From NCBI RefSeq assembly GCF_001613445.1, contig NZ_BDCJ01000017.1, forward strand, positions 177,848 to 241,847: a stretch of 64,000 nucleotides of DNA, in the 5' to 3' direction. Both the position numbers and the translations under genes were made by a program. Under the pieces are notes generated by a model. It saw nothing but the letters and a program-made list of their open reading frames with translations, had not been told where the DNA came from and ran no database searches. This DNA comes from Nocardia grenadensis NBRC 108939. GTDB taxonomy: Bacteria > Actinomycetota > Actinomycetes > Mycobacteriales > Mycobacteriaceae. Below are positions 35,056 through 44,288 of the stretch, piece after piece. Every line of letters starts with the position of its first letter. Position 1 is the stretch's first letter.

Positions 35056-35240
35056 CTACGCGGATACGAACAGGGGCCGGTCGATCTCCGGGATCCAGCA
35101 GTCGCGCGCGATATCGCGGTTGTAGTTGGCGCGGAAATAGGCGACCAGATCCGCGATACCGGGATGCGGGTCGGTCCGGTCCCCACAACAGCGCGTGTGG
35201 ATCGGCGGGAGTCGGGTCGACGATTGGGCACCCGGCGGAT
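35056..35240 (-). pseudogene. LysR-like C-terminal remnant
   Basis: On the reverse strand ADPHALLWGPDR reads in one frame and TDPHPGIADLVAYFRANYNR continues in another, then CWIPEIDRPLF to a TAG at 35056. Together they resemble the last ~45 residues of a LysR-type substrate-binding domain with one frameshift. No DNA-binding half is present. Low certainty, because only a short piece survives. Confidence 0.4.
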
Positions 35241-35458
35241 ATGCGGCCCTCACCCTCCCCGTGGGGGCCTCTACCCCGCACACGGTCCGCGCCCTGCGCG
35301 AGACCCTGCAGCGGCGCCCCGGCCCCACCGACCTGCGCATCGACCTCATCGGCACGGGCCCCCGGCTCCTGGCCCTGGACCCCCGCTTCCGGATCACCAC
35401 CTCACCCGCGCTCATGGGTGAGCTGAAAGCGCTGTTCGGACCGGGTTGTCTGCGCTGA
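35195..35458 (+). pseudogene. DnaE-like 3' fragment
   Basis: The frame ending at 35458 gives YAALTLPVGASTPHTVRALR, then FRITTSPALMGELKALFGPG and CLR. This resembles the extreme C-terminus of replicative DNA polymerase III alpha (DnaE), where a nucleic-acid-binding strand pattern precedes SPAL.G(D/E)LKALLGPGCL. Nothing upstream matches the rest of a polymerase, so this is an isolated 3' remnant or a horizontally shuffled tail. It overlaps the LysR-like remnant on the other strand. Confidence 0.45.
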
Positions 35459-35465
35459 ACGGACG

Positions 35466-35921
35466 TCAGGACAGATCGAGATGGCGGTTCACCGCCATGG
35501 CGGCCTCGGCCAGTTCGGGTAGTTCGAGTACCCGCACCCCGTGCTCGCGCAACTTCTCCACTCCCACACAGTTCTCGACGAATGTGGACGGTTCGCGCCA
35601 CGCGATCACCACCACCGGGATACCGGCGGCGAGCACGCGATCGGTACAGGGCAGCCGCGTTCTGGTCGCCCGCTCCGAACAGGGCTCCAGGGTGCTGTAG
35701 AGGGTGGCGTGCCGCAGCCGCGGATCGTGCGGATTTAGTTTGCCCAGCGCGGATTCCTCGGCGTGCGCTTTCGGATCGGTTTCCCGCGAATAGCCGGTGG
35801 CTATCTCGGTGTCGTCGGCGACGAGCACGGCGCCCACCGAGAAAGCGCCGGGTGCCTGCGGACTCCGCCGCGAGAGATCGATCGCCCGGTTCATCCAATA
35901 GTGGTGGTCGGGTTCGGGCAC
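35466..35921 (-). CDS. RibD-type deaminase domain protein
   Basis: 151 residues, cytidine-deaminase fold. Zinc ligands are visible as KAHAEESAL (His and catalytic Glu, near 52) and STLEPCSERATRTRLPC (two Cys, near 76-91). This arrangement is that of the pyrimidine deaminase half of RibD. The reductase half is encoded by the adjacent gene 9 bp upstream, so together they could act as a split RibD-like pair or in modified nucleotide metabolism. ATG at 35921. Confidence 0.85.
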   Translation of the reverse strand: MPEPDHHYWMNRAIDLSRRSPQAPGAFSVGAVLVADDTEIATGYSRETDPKAHAEESALGKLNPHDPRLRHATLYSTLEPCSERATRTRLPCTDRVLAAGIPVVVIAWREPSTFVENCVGVEKLREHGVRVLELPELAEAAMAVNRHLDLS

Positions 35922-35930
35922 CGAAGCCTC

Positions 35931-36614
35931 CTAAGGTCGATATCGCAACACTGCCACATCGCCGAGACGCTCGACCTCCACCAGGCGCATCCGATGGGTG
36001 GAACCGCCCGGAAACCGCGCGGTATGCAGGAAACGCGGCGCGGCGGGATCGCCGACGAGCGTGGGCCCGATCGCGAGCAGCAGTTCGTCGGCCAATCCGG
36101 CGGCCAGGAAAGCGGTGTGGATCCGGCCGCCGCCCTCCACCATCAATCGCCCGACCCCGCGGGCACCGAGATCGTCCAGCAACGGCCGGAATTCGATTTC
36201 CGAGCCCAGGGCCACGATCTCGGCCGGGGTGGTCAACCGGTCGCGCAGCCGCCGGGCGCCCGCGTCGGTGGTGTAGACGAGCGGGGGGTGCTCGGCGGTA
36301 CCGCAGTGCCAGAAGCGTGCCGCCGGATCCAGTTCACCGCGCGCGGTCACCGTCACCTTGCGGGGATACTCCGGCCGGCCCGCGGCGATCCGTTGCGCGC
36401 GCCGCGATTCATCGCGTACGAGCAGCCGCGGATTATCGCGCCGCAGTGTCTCGGCACCCACAAGAATCGCGTCCGACCACGCACGGATACCGTCCACCCG
36501 GTCGAAATCGGCATCATTGGACAGCAGCAGGCGTTCGGGCTCCGTATCGTCGATATAGCCGTCGATACTCATCGCGACCGATAGCAGCACATACGGCCGC
36601 GCGGCTGCATCCAC
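35931..36614 (-). CDS. RibD C-terminal/dihydrofolate-reductase-family protein
   Basis: 227 residues. It opens RPYVLLSVAMSIDGYIDD, has DAILVGAETLRRDNPRLLV near 55 and the NADP-binding GRLMVEGGGRIHTAFL near 158. These are hallmarks of the RibD reductase domain. GTG at 36614 follows GGGAAACGGC and lies 13 bp after the Nudix gene stop. Encoded between a Nudix hydrolase and the deaminase gene, it is probably part of a three-gene operon acting on nucleotide- or pterin-like compounds. Confidence 0.87.
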   Translation of the reverse strand: MDAAARPYVLLSVAMSIDGYIDDTEPERLLLSNDADFDRVDGIRAWSDAILVGAETLRRDNPRLLVRDESRRAQRIAAGRPEYPRKVTVTARGELDPAARFWHCGTAEHPPLVYTTDAGARRLRDRLTTPAEIVALGSEIEFRPLLDDLGARGVGRLMVEGGGRIHTAFLAAGLADELLLAIGPTLVGDPAAPRFLHTARFPGGSTHRMRLVEVERLGDVAVLRYRP

Positions 36615-36627
36615 GCCGTTTCCCAAC

Positions 36628-37383
36628 TCAGCGCTCCCATCCCAGCACCGCGCTGCGCGGAATCCCCAGCACCCGGGCCTCCGGGTGCGCGACCCCACCG
36701 AGCCCCGCGCCCGGATCGTCCGCCTCGCCGGCCGGATTCGGGGACCCGCTCGGTTCCGGACTCTCCGGCGGATACGGGGGGTTCAGCAGGACCGCACGGT
36801 CGCCGGGCCCCTCGGGTTCGGCGTGCAACCAGACGAACTCCGCACCCAGGTCGACCGTGCGCGGCAGGGTCGCGGCCAGCTCCACCGCATCCGCCGCCGG
36901 GCACTCACCCGGGTCCATCCAGGCGAACGTGGCCCGCAACCCGGGCCACGCGTGCGCGAACCCGGCGTGCAGCGGACGCCGATCGACCTCGTCCTCCGGT
37001 ACCCAGGCCAGCTCCACACTCTCCATGTTCGGGCGCACCGGTAGCGGTTTGCCGGCATCGGCGATCACCGTCGTATAGGTCCAGCCGCTCGGGGCGGTGG
37101 CGGTGACCCGTTCGGCGCGCACTCGGATATCCGCGGCCTTGATCCCGGCCTCCTCGTCCGCTTCGCGGACCGCCGCGTGCACCGCCGACTCGTCGCTGTC
37201 GCGGGCCCCGCCGGGCAGCGCCCAGGTCCCGCCCTCGTGACTCCACAGCGCGCGATGCTGCAGCAGCACCGCCGAACCGCCGCCGCCGAGCGGGGCGCGC
37301 AGCAGCAAACCGGCCGCCCCGAACAGCCCCCAGTGCCGCACACCACCGGGGCTTATGGACCACCCGTCACCGTCACCACGCAT
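36628..37383 (-). CDS. mutT3: Nudix hydrolase (MutT3-like)
   Basis: 251 residues. The Nudix box is complete: G-x5-E-x7-READEEAGI, beginning with GGARDSDESAVHAAV near residue 52. WALPGGA precedes it. The C-terminal ~70 residues are Pro/Gly/Glu-rich and beyond the Nudix domain. The ortholog next to thiE in M. tuberculosis is MutT3, which sanitises oxidised nucleotides; position and sequence support this name. ATG at 37383, divergent from glnX. Confidence 0.82.
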   Translation of the reverse strand: MRGDGDGWSISPGGVRHWGLFGAAGLLLRAPLGGGGSAVLLQHRALWSHEGGTWALPGGARDSDESAVHAAVREADEEAGIKAADIRVRAERVTATAPSGWTYTTVIADAGKPLPVRPNMESVELAWVPEDEVDRRPLHAGFAHAWPGLRATFAWMDPGECPAADAVELAATLPRTVDLGAEFVWLHAEPEGPGDRAVLLNPPYPPESPEPSGSPNPAGEADDPGAGLGGVAHPEARVLGIPRSAVLGWER

Positions 37384-37568
37384 CTCGCACCGCCCTCGTC
37401 GACCGTTGCCTCCATCCTGCCCCACCTGTGGTGGTGGGTGGCGGGTTGTGGAGGTCGGGGCGCGCGCGTAGACAATACCGAATACGCTCATGGCAGCGGT
37501 GTGAGCGATCTCGCGCGGCACCGGCGGAGCGATACAGCGCACACGGCGCCCAGAGTTGGAGGGTGGAC

Positions 37569-38927
37569 ATGACGCGGTTGGCGGTGGATCGGGTGGTATC
37601 CGAACCCGTCCCGGCCCACCCGGAACCGGCGCCCGCCCCCGGGCGGGCGGGGCTCGTCCGTCCCGGGCTCGCACAGGCCTGGAAGTGGTTGGATCCTGCA
37701 CGTTTACGCCTGTTCGCCCAGTCCTCGCCCGGGCGGCTGGTCGGGGTAGGACTCCTGCTGATCGTGCTGGCCCTGGGGTCGGGGGTGATCACCGCCGGCG
37801 CAGTGCACGATCGCCAACGCGACCTCGACGTGCTGCTCGCCCACACCGAACCCGATGCGAACGCGGCACATCGGCTCTACACCGCGCTCTCGGTGGCCGA
37901 CGCCGCCGCGGCCACGGCGTTCATCTCCGGCGGGCTGGAACCCGAACAGGTGCGTGATCGCTACAGCCAGGCGCTGGGGGAGGCGGGCGCCGATCTGGTG
38001 ACACTGTCCGGTGACGACCCCCAGGACGTGCTGCAGCGGATGGGTATCGGGTCGGGGCTGCCCGTGTACTCGGGCCTGATGGAGACCGCGCGGGCGAACA
38101 ACCGGGTGGGCCATCCGGTCGGCGCGGCCTATCTGAGCGAGGCGTCGTCGGAGATGCAGACGGTGCTGCTGCCGACCGCCGAACAGCTGTACGTGCGGCG
38201 CGCGGCCGCGGTCGATACCGCCCAGGACCGGCACGTCCGGCCGCCGTGGTCGGCGATCGTGCTGCTCGTCGTCGCCGTGATCGCGCTGGTGTGGGCGCAA
38301 CGCCTGCTGGCCCGGCAGTGGCACCGAACCTTCAACCCGGGCCTGCTGCTTGCCTCCGGCGCGTTGCTGACGCTGATGTTGTGGACGGTGATCGCCGGAT
38401 CTGTTTCATCGGTGGCGATGTCCAGCGGCCGGTCCGACGGAACGGTGCCCGCCGCCCGGCTCACCGAGAGCCGGATCCTCGCGCAGCAGGCGCGTTCGGC
38501 GGAAACACTCAAACTGGTGCGCCGCGACACCACCGGCGACTACGATCACGCGTTCGATGCCAACATCACCCGGCTCAACGAACTCCTCGCCGGGCACACC
38601 GACCGGGCGACGGTCGACGCGCGCGCCGCGCTGCTGCACTGGCTGGCGGCGCACCAGCGGATGAACGAGGCACTCAATCGTGGCGAGTTCGCCCGCGCGG
38701 CCACGATCGCCACCGCACCGGGCACCGAGAACGCTACCGTTCATGTGGAAGCCCTGGACAACGCGCTGGGCAGCGGTATCACCGAAACCCGGGACACGCT
38801 ACGCAGCAATATTTTCCACAGTGCCCGGGTACTCGACTATCTGGCACCAGGTGCGTTGATCCTCGGCTTCGCCGCCGCGGCGTACATCGCCTTCGGCATC
38901 TGGCCAAGACTGCGGGAGTATCGATGA
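37569..38927 (+). CDS. glnX: GlnX-like membrane sensor of the PknG pathway
   Basis: 452 residues with about four membrane helices: VGVGLLLIVLALGSGVITAG (~60-80), ~220-240, ~255-280 (LLLASGALLTLMLWTVIAG) and a C-terminal ALILGFAAAAYIAFGIW. Two helical extracytoplasmic segments lie between them. This matches GlnX, which works with GlnH to relay amino-acid availability to PknG in mycobacteria and corynebacteria. ATG 37569, 4-bp overlap with glnH. Confidence 0.9.
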   Translation: MTRLAVDRVVSEPVPAHPEPAPAPGRAGLVRPGLAQAWKWLDPARLRLFAQSSPGRLVGVGLLLIVLALGSGVITAGAVHDRQRDLDVLLAHTEPDANAAHRLYTALSVADAAAATAFISGGLEPEQVRDRYSQALGEAGADLVTLSGDDPQDVLQRMGIGSGLPVYSGLMETARANNRVGHPVGAAYLSEASSEMQTVLLPTAEQLYVRRAAAVDTAQDRHVRPPWSAIVLLVVAVIALVWAQRLLARQWHRTFNPGLLLASGALLTLMLWTVIAGSVSSVAMSSGRSDGTVPAARLTESRILAQQARSAETLKLVRRDTTGDYDHAFDANITRLNELLAGHTDRATVDARAALLHWLAAHQRMNEALNRGEFARAATIATAPGTENATVHVEALDNALGSGITETRDTLRSNIFHSARVLDYLAPGALILGFAAAAYIAFGIWPRLREYR

Positions 38928-39946
38928 GGTTTGCGCGAAACCCGGTCCGACCGACGGCCCCCCGGCCGTCGCGGCGACCGTGGCCGCTGCGGCTCGGGGT
39001 GGCGTGCACCGCGCTGCTGGTGGCCGGGTGCGCCACCGGCCCGGGCCCGCACCACGAGGTGGCGCACAGCGACTACTCCGAGCCGCCCCTGCCCGCGCAG
39101 GCGACGGTGATGAAGGCCGACGGCCCGCTACCCCTGCCCGACGCCCCCACCAACTGCGGTGATCCCACCGCCGGCCTGCGCCCCACCGGTCCCGGGGCGA
39201 CCGGCCCGGTACTGGACCGGATCCGGTCCCGCGGCCGGCTGGTCGTCGGATTGGACACCGGCAGCAACCTGTTCAGCTTCCGCGATCCCGAAAGCGGAGT
39301 GATCGTCGGCTTCGACGCCGATATCGCCCGTGAGGTGGCCCGGGACCTGTTCGGCGATCCCGACAAGATCGAGTACCGCAGCCTCGGGTCCGAGGAGCGG
39401 GAAGCGGCGCTGATCGAGCACCGGGTGGATATGGTGGTCAAGACCATGACCATCACCTGCGCGCGTCTGGCCAGGGTCTCCTTCTCCACCGTGTACCTGA
39501 AGGCGCACCAGCGGGTGCTGGCCGTGCAGAATTCCGGGATCCAGAGCCTGAAAGATCTGGCGAACAAGCGGGTGTGCACGATCCGCGGCACCACCTCGCT
39601 GGAACATATCAGCCAGATCCAGCCGAAGGCGTCCATTCTCACCGTCCCCACCTGGGCGGATTGTCTGGTGGTATTGCAGCAGCGGCAGGTGGACGCGGTG
39701 AGTACCGACGACGCGATCCTGGCCGGATTGGCCGAACAGGACCCGTACACCGAATTGGTCGGTCCGAGTATCAGTGAAGAGCCGTACGGAATCGGCATCC
39801 CCAAAGGTGACGACGACCTGGTGCGTTTCGTCAACGGCACCCTCGACCGGATCCGCACGGACGGTACCTGGAACCGCCTCTACAACCAGTGGCTCTCGGC
39901 CCTCGGCCCCTCCCCCGGACCCCCGCCGCCGACCTATCGGGACTGA
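38924..39946 (+). CDS. glnH: GlnH-like solute-binding lipoprotein
   Basis: 340 residues. The signal peptide ends in lipobox LLVAGC (Cys near 34). The type-3 solute-binding fold follows: SRGRLVVGLDTGSNLFSFRD near 103, IVGFDADIAREVARDLFGD near 127, and DRIRTDGTWNRLYNQWL near 310. In mycobacteria GlnH binds Asp/Glu and signals through GlnX to PknG. The start codon overlaps glnX; pknG follows 5 bp after the stop. A single operon is near certain. Confidence 0.93.
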   Translation: MRFARNPVRPTAPRPSRRPWPLRLGVACTALLVAGCATGPGPHHEVAHSDYSEPPLPAQATVMKADGPLPLPDAPTNCGDPTAGLRPTGPGATGPVLDRIRSRGRLVVGLDTGSNLFSFRDPESGVIVGFDADIAREVARDLFGDPDKIEYRSLGSEEREAALIEHRVDMVVKTMTITCARLARVSFSTVYLKAHQRVLAVQNSGIQSLKDLANKRVCTIRGTTSLEHISQIQPKASILTVPTWADCLVVLQQRQVDAVSTDDAILAGLAEQDPYTELVGPSISEEPYGIGIPKGDDDLVRFVNGTLDRIRTDGTWNRLYNQWLSALGPSPGPPPPTYRD

Positions 39947-39951
39947 TCACC

Positions 39952-42900
39952 GTGACGACGGACGAGTCGGTCGACCGGTCCGGCTCCGGGACATCCCCGG
40001 AGCCGCCACCGACCCGCGCCGTCGACGCCGACCGCCGCCGGCAACTGGACGGGCAGCCCACTGCGGCCACCCGGCTCGGGGCGGGCCGGGTACGTGACGA
40101 TCACAGTATTTCCGGGCCCGTCGCGGGCTCGGGAACCACCGCAGCGAGTACTACCGCTTCCCCGGAAAACGCCGCTGGAACGGGTACGGCCGGGCACTCG
40201 GCACCCGACGCAGGTGAAGCCGAATATTCGAGAACCGTGGCCGATGCGGGCACCGGCGGCCACCCGGAAACCGCCGCCGGCGCGGATCCCGCTGCGCAAT
40301 CGGATACCGCCGGCGTCGCCGGTGCGGCCGCACCCCCGGAAACCGCACTCGCCGACACCGGTGCGAACCCGGGAACCGCCGCCGTCGCCGGGACCGCCGC
40401 ATACGCGGAAACCGCCGCCGGCGCGGATACGGCCGGTCTCCCGGGCACCGCCGCCATTGCGGGCACGGCCGCATACGCGGGATCTGTTGCCGACGCCGAT
40501 CCGGTCGGCGGCCCGGGCAGCGCCGGCATCGCCGGTGCCGACGCGGACCACGAAACCGTTACCGCCGACCCCGCCGCCGCTCCGGAAACCGCCGCCGGTG
40601 CGGGGACCTCCACCTCCCCGCAGACCGGTGCGGTCGCCGGTACCGCCGCATACCCGGGCACCGCGGCGGCCGCGGCATCCACCGGCACCGGCACTCGGAC
40701 GGGTTCGGGGTCCACCGGAAGTTCCGGGCGCGGCAGCGGTTCCCAGCTGCGTACCGGCCGCAGCACCCGCACCGTGCGTTCCCGGCCCACGGTGCGCACC
40801 CTGGTCGCCGGCCTGGTCGAGATACCGCCCGTCGAAGCCGCCGACCCGGTCGCCGCGGTCCGCGCCGATCCGGTGGTCGCGGAGGGCAAACGGTTCTGCT
40901 GGCGCTGCGGCAAACCGGTGGGCCGGGCGAGCACGAGCGGGCCGGCCACCACACGCGGTATCTGCTCGAATTGCGGCGCCGCCTTCGATTTCCGCCCGAC
41001 TCTGAGTCCCGGGGATATGGTGGCCGGCCAGTACGAGGTCCAGGGCTGCCTCGCGCACGGCGGGCTGGGCTGGATCTATCTCGCCGTGGACCGCAATGTC
41101 AGCGACCGCTGGGTGGTGTTGAAGGGACTGCTGCACGCGGACGATATCGAGGCGCAGGCGGTGGCTGTGGCGGAGCGGGAGTTCCTGGCCGAGGTCGCCC
41201 ATCCGGGCATCGTGAAGATCCACAATTTCGTCGAACACCTACCGCCCGGTGGTGAGCCGATCGGATTCATCGTGATGGAGTACGTGGGCGGCCGTTCACT
41301 GCGCAGCATGCTCGACGACCACAAGCGGCCCGAACGGATCCCGGTGGCGCAGGCCATCGCCTACATCCTGGAGGTGCTGCCCGCGCTGGACTATCTGCAC
41401 GCGACCGGGCTCACCTACAACGACCTCAAACCCGACAACATCATGGTCACCGAGGACCAGGTCAAACTGCTCGATCTGGGGGCGGTCGCACCGATCGAGG
41501 CCTACGGGAACCTGTACGGTACCCGCGGTTTCCAGGCACCCGAGATCGCGCGCACCGGTCCGACGGTGGCTTCCGATATCTACACGGTGGGTCGCACGCT
41601 GGCCGTGCTGACCCTGAACATGCCGACCGAACACGGCGCCTACCGCGACGGTCTGCCCGCCCCGGAGGACGAACCGATCCTGGCCCGGTACGAGTCGTTC
41701 CACCGACTGCTGCTGTGCGCCACCGATACCGACCCGGACCGGCGATTCCCGTCCGCCGGGGCCATGGCCGACCAGCTGTCCGGAGTGTTGCGGGAGATCC
41801 TGGCCTCCGACACCGGCGTGGAGCGGCCACACCGGTCCACGGTTTTCGGTAAACAGCGCAGCGCGTTCGGCGCCGAGCAACTGATCGGCCAGACCGACGC
41901 CTACGCCGACGGGGTCGCCCGCGACACCCTGCTCTCGGCCACCGATATCGCCGCCGCGCTGCCGATCCCGCTGCTGCCCCGCACCGAACCGGCCGCCGCC
42001 CGGCTGACCGACACACTGCAATCCGATCCGGACCAGGCATTGGCCGCACTGTACGAGATACGCGAGCGATTGGCCGAGGACCCGGCCGCGGCCCCGGAGA
42101 ACCTGGAACGCGAACTGCGCCTGGCCGAGGCCCGCATCCTGCTGGATCTGGACCGCGCCGCCGAGGCCACCGATCTGCTCGACGCCATACCGAACACGGG
42201 CCGCCGGGATTGGCGGATCGACTGGTACACGGGTATTGCCGGTTTGCGCGAGAACGATTACGAGAAGGCGTATTCCGCGTTCGACGCGGTCTTGCGGGTC
42301 CTTCCGGGTGAGCTGGCGCCGAAACTGGCCCTGGCCGCCACCGCCGAACTCGTGCTCCAGCACTGGGCACCGGACGAGACCCGCGCCTGGCGCGATTACG
42401 CCGAGAATTTCTATGCCACCACCTGGCGCACCGATCACGGGTTGGTGAGCGCGGCTTTCGGTTCGGCCCGTCTGCTCACCGCGGCCGGCCGCCACCGGGA
42501 GGCCGTCACCGCGCTGGACGAGGTGCCGGGTTCCTCCCGCTATTTCACCATCGCCCGGATGACCGTGGTCCTGCTGCTGCTCACCAGCGCGCCGGTGGCG
42601 GAACTGCCGGAGGCCACCCTGCGTGAGGCGGCGGCCCGCGTGGAGGCTCTGCCGCCGGACGAACGCCGGGCCGTCCAACTGCGGGTGATGGTGCTGGGCT
42701 GCGCACTGTCGTGGTTGCAGGCCGGGAATACGCCGCGGCGGCCCCGGCCACCGCTCATGGGGGTCGCGTTCACCGAGCACGCGTTACGCGACGGCACCGA
42801 ATCCGGGCTGCGCACCCTGGCCCGCTTCGCGCCCGGCCGCCGCCACCGCTACGCACTGGTGGATCTGGCCAATTACATCCGGCCCAACACCTGGTTCTGA
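39952..42900 (+). CDS. pknG: Serine/threonine protein kinase PknG with extended N-terminus
   Basis: 982 residues, against about 750 in M. tuberculosis. Order: extended low-complexity N-terminus (~1-290), conserved TLVAGLVEIPPVEA, rubredoxin-like FCWRCGKPVG and ICSNCGAAF (four Cys, ~315-350), kinase domain with AHGGLGWIYLAVDR and VVLKGLL, YNDLKPDNIM (HRD replaced as is normal for PknG) and DLGAV, then C-terminal TPR repeats from ~670. PknG controls glutamate metabolism through Odh inhibitor proteins. The extra length lies almost wholly in a 24-residue tandem repeat. GTG 39952 starts 5 bp after glnH. Confidence 0.95.
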   Translation: MTTDESVDRSGSGTSPEPPPTRAVDADRRRQLDGQPTAATRLGAGRVRDDHSISGPVAGSGTTAASTTASPENAAGTGTAGHSAPDAGEAEYSRTVADAGTGGHPETAAGADPAAQSDTAGVAGAAAPPETALADTGANPGTAAVAGTAAYAETAAGADTAGLPGTAAIAGTAAYAGSVADADPVGGPGSAGIAGADADHETVTADPAAAPETAAGAGTSTSPQTGAVAGTAAYPGTAAAAASTGTGTRTGSGSTGSSGRGSGSQLRTGRSTRTVRSRPTVRTLVAGLVEIPPVEAADPVAAVRADPVVAEGKRFCWRCGKPVGRASTSGPATTRGICSNCGAAFDFRPTLSPGDMVAGQYEVQGCLAHGGLGWIYLAVDRNVSDRWVVLKGLLHADDIEAQAVAVAEREFLAEVAHPGIVKIHNFVEHLPPGGEPIGFIVMEYVGGRSLRSMLDDHKRPERIPVAQAIAYILEVLPALDYLHATGLTYNDLKPDNIMVTEDQVKLLDLGAVAPIEAYGNLYGTRGFQAPEIARTGPTVASDIYTVGRTLAVLTLNMPTEHGAYRDGLPAPEDEPILARYESFHRLLLCATDTDPDRRFPSAGAMADQLSGVLREILASDTGVERPHRSTVFGKQRSAFGAEQLIGQTDAYADGVARDTLLSATDIAAALPIPLLPRTEPAAARLTDTLQSDPDQALAALYEIRERLAEDPAAAPENLERELRLAEARILLDLDRAAEATDLLDAIPNTGRRDWRIDWYTGIAGLRENDYEKAYSAFDAVLRVLPGELAPKLALAATAELVLQHWAPDETRAWRDYAENFYATTWRTDHGLVSAAFGSARLLTAAGRHREAVTALDEVPGSSRYFTIARMTVVLLLLTSAPVAELPEATLREAAARVEALPPDERRAVQLRVMVLGCALSWLQAGNTPRRPRPPLMGVAFTEHALRDGTESGLRTLARFAPGRRHRYALVDLANYIRPNTWF
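40267..40623 (+). repeat. Tandem 72-bp (24-residue) repeats inside pknG
   Basis: Five adjacent units of 24, 23, 24, 24 and 24 codons. Three of the five begin ETA (the others GSV and ETV), and most share a TAx-AGTAA(Y/A)-like centre, for example ETAAGADPAAQSDTAGVAG and ETAAGADTAGLPGTAAIAG. The units are degenerate and encode an Ala/Gly/Thr-rich, probably disordered segment. A partial sixth unit follows to about 40680. Such repeats are prone to length change by slippage. Confidence 0.8.
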
Positions 42901-43045
42901 ACCGTCGTGCCGAGGTTTCCCGGACCACGAGTCCGACCGGGCCGGTGAGGCGTCGACCCGGTCGCCGAGCCGACAGCCGCACCGGTCGGACGATCCGCGC
43001 GACCGTGGTGGCGGGCGGGCGCGCGAACCGGCCCGCCCGCGGAAT

Positions 43046-44146
43046 TCAGTCCGCCCAGACGGTTTCGATCGGGGTCGCCTCGGTGGGCGGCGGGGTGGGC
43101 ACACCGTTGGGCGTGCGGGAGAATCGGGGCGCCGGGGCGTGCTGGGTGACATCATCCAGTTCGATGAGCGAACCGCGCGCGGCGATATGTTCGTTCGCGC
43201 CCGCCTCGTCGAAGGTGAGTACCGGGCTCACACAGGCGTCGGTGCCGGTGAAGATCGCGGCCCATTCGTCGCGGGTCCTGCTGCGGAACTTCTCGGTGAA
43301 CAGCTTCTTCAGCGTGTCCTGCCCGGCCGGATCCATCTGGAACGGCAGGCCCTCGGGATCGATTTCCAGGCCGGCCAGCAGCTGTGCGTAGAACTGGGGC
43401 TCGATCGCGCCGACGGCCATGTACTTGCCGTCGGAGGTCTCGTAGGTGTCGTAGAACGCCATACCGGTGTCGAGCAGGTTCGTACCGCGTTCGGAGGACC
43501 AGGCACCGGTACCGCGGAAGGCCCAGATCATATTCGACAGCGCCAGCGTCCCGTCGACCATGGCGGCATCGATGACCTGGCCTTTACCGGAATTCTGCCG
43601 TTCCACCAGGGCCGCCAGGATACCGAACACCAGGAACATGGAGCCGCCGCCGAAATCGCCGACCATGTTCAGCGGGGGTACCGGCCGCTCCCCTTTGCGG
43701 CCGATGGCGTGCAGGACGCCGGTGAGGCTGATGTAGTTGATATCGTGCCCGGCCCGGTTCGACAGCGGGCCCTCCTGGCCCCACCCGGTCATCCGGCCGT
43801 AGACCAGCCGCGGGTTGCGTTCGAGCAGTTCGTCGGGTCCCAGTCCCATCCGTTCGGTGACACCGGGCCGGAAGCCTTCGATGAAGACGTCGGCTTTGTC
43901 CACCAGCCCGAGGACCTTCTCGATATCGGCCGGGTCCTTGAGGTCGGCCTCCACGACCGTGCGGCCGCGCAGCTGCGGCCGGTCGGCGCCGCCGGGCAGC
44001 TGACCGGCGCGCTGGATCCGCACCACATCGGCGCCGAGATCGGCCAGCAGCAACGCGGCATGCGGCCCGGGCCCGATCCCGGCCAGTTCGATCACGCGAA
44101 TGCCCGCGAGCGGGCCCTGCTTGGTGGCGGTGGATGGTGTACTCAC
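43046..44146 (-). CDS. mcr: Alpha-methylacyl-CoA racemase (CaiB/BaiF family)
   Basis: 366 residues. Catalytic and CoA-binding features of Mcr are present: VIELAGIGPGPHAALLLADL near 19, TGWGQEGPLSNRAGHDINYI near 123 (catalytic His), LNMVGDFGGGSMFLVFGILA near 158 (catalytic Asp), VIDAAMVDG near 195 and VGAIEPQFYA near 245 (Glu). Alignment by eye to M. tuberculosis Mcr is close over the whole length. It epimerises 2-methylacyl-CoAs in branched-chain lipid and sterol side-chain breakdown. GTG start at 44146. Confidence 0.92.
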   Translation of the reverse strand: MSTPSTATKQGPLAGIRVIELAGIGPGPHAALLLADLGADVVRIQRAGQLPGGADRPQLRGRTVVEADLKDPADIEKVLGLVDKADVFIEGFRPGVTERMGLGPDELLERNPRLVYGRMTGWGQEGPLSNRAGHDINYISLTGVLHAIGRKGERPVPPLNMVGDFGGGSMFLVFGILAALVERQNSGKGQVIDAAMVDGTLALSNMIWAFRGTGAWSSERGTNLLDTGMAFYDTYETSDGKYMAVGAIEPQFYAQLLAGLEIDPEGLPFQMDPAGQDTLKKLFTEKFRSRTRDEWAAIFTGTDACVSPVLTFDEAGANEHIAARGSLIELDDVTQHAPAPRFSRTPNGVPTPPPTEATPIETVWAD

Positions 44147-44288
44147 GCCCTACCTCGGTTCGTCGTCGATCCAGTGTCAGCCCCGCGGGGCATATTGACA
44201 GTATGACAACAGCGGCTCCGAGTCACGGGGTCGGTGCGGTCCGCCCCCGGGACCGGTGGTTGTCGGTGGGTACGCGCAAACTGTCGGT

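Noticed and set aside
39934..41238. Leftward 434-codon Gly-rich frame
   Set aside because: Complement of the repeat-rich N-terminal part of pknG; an artefact of the repeat and high GC.
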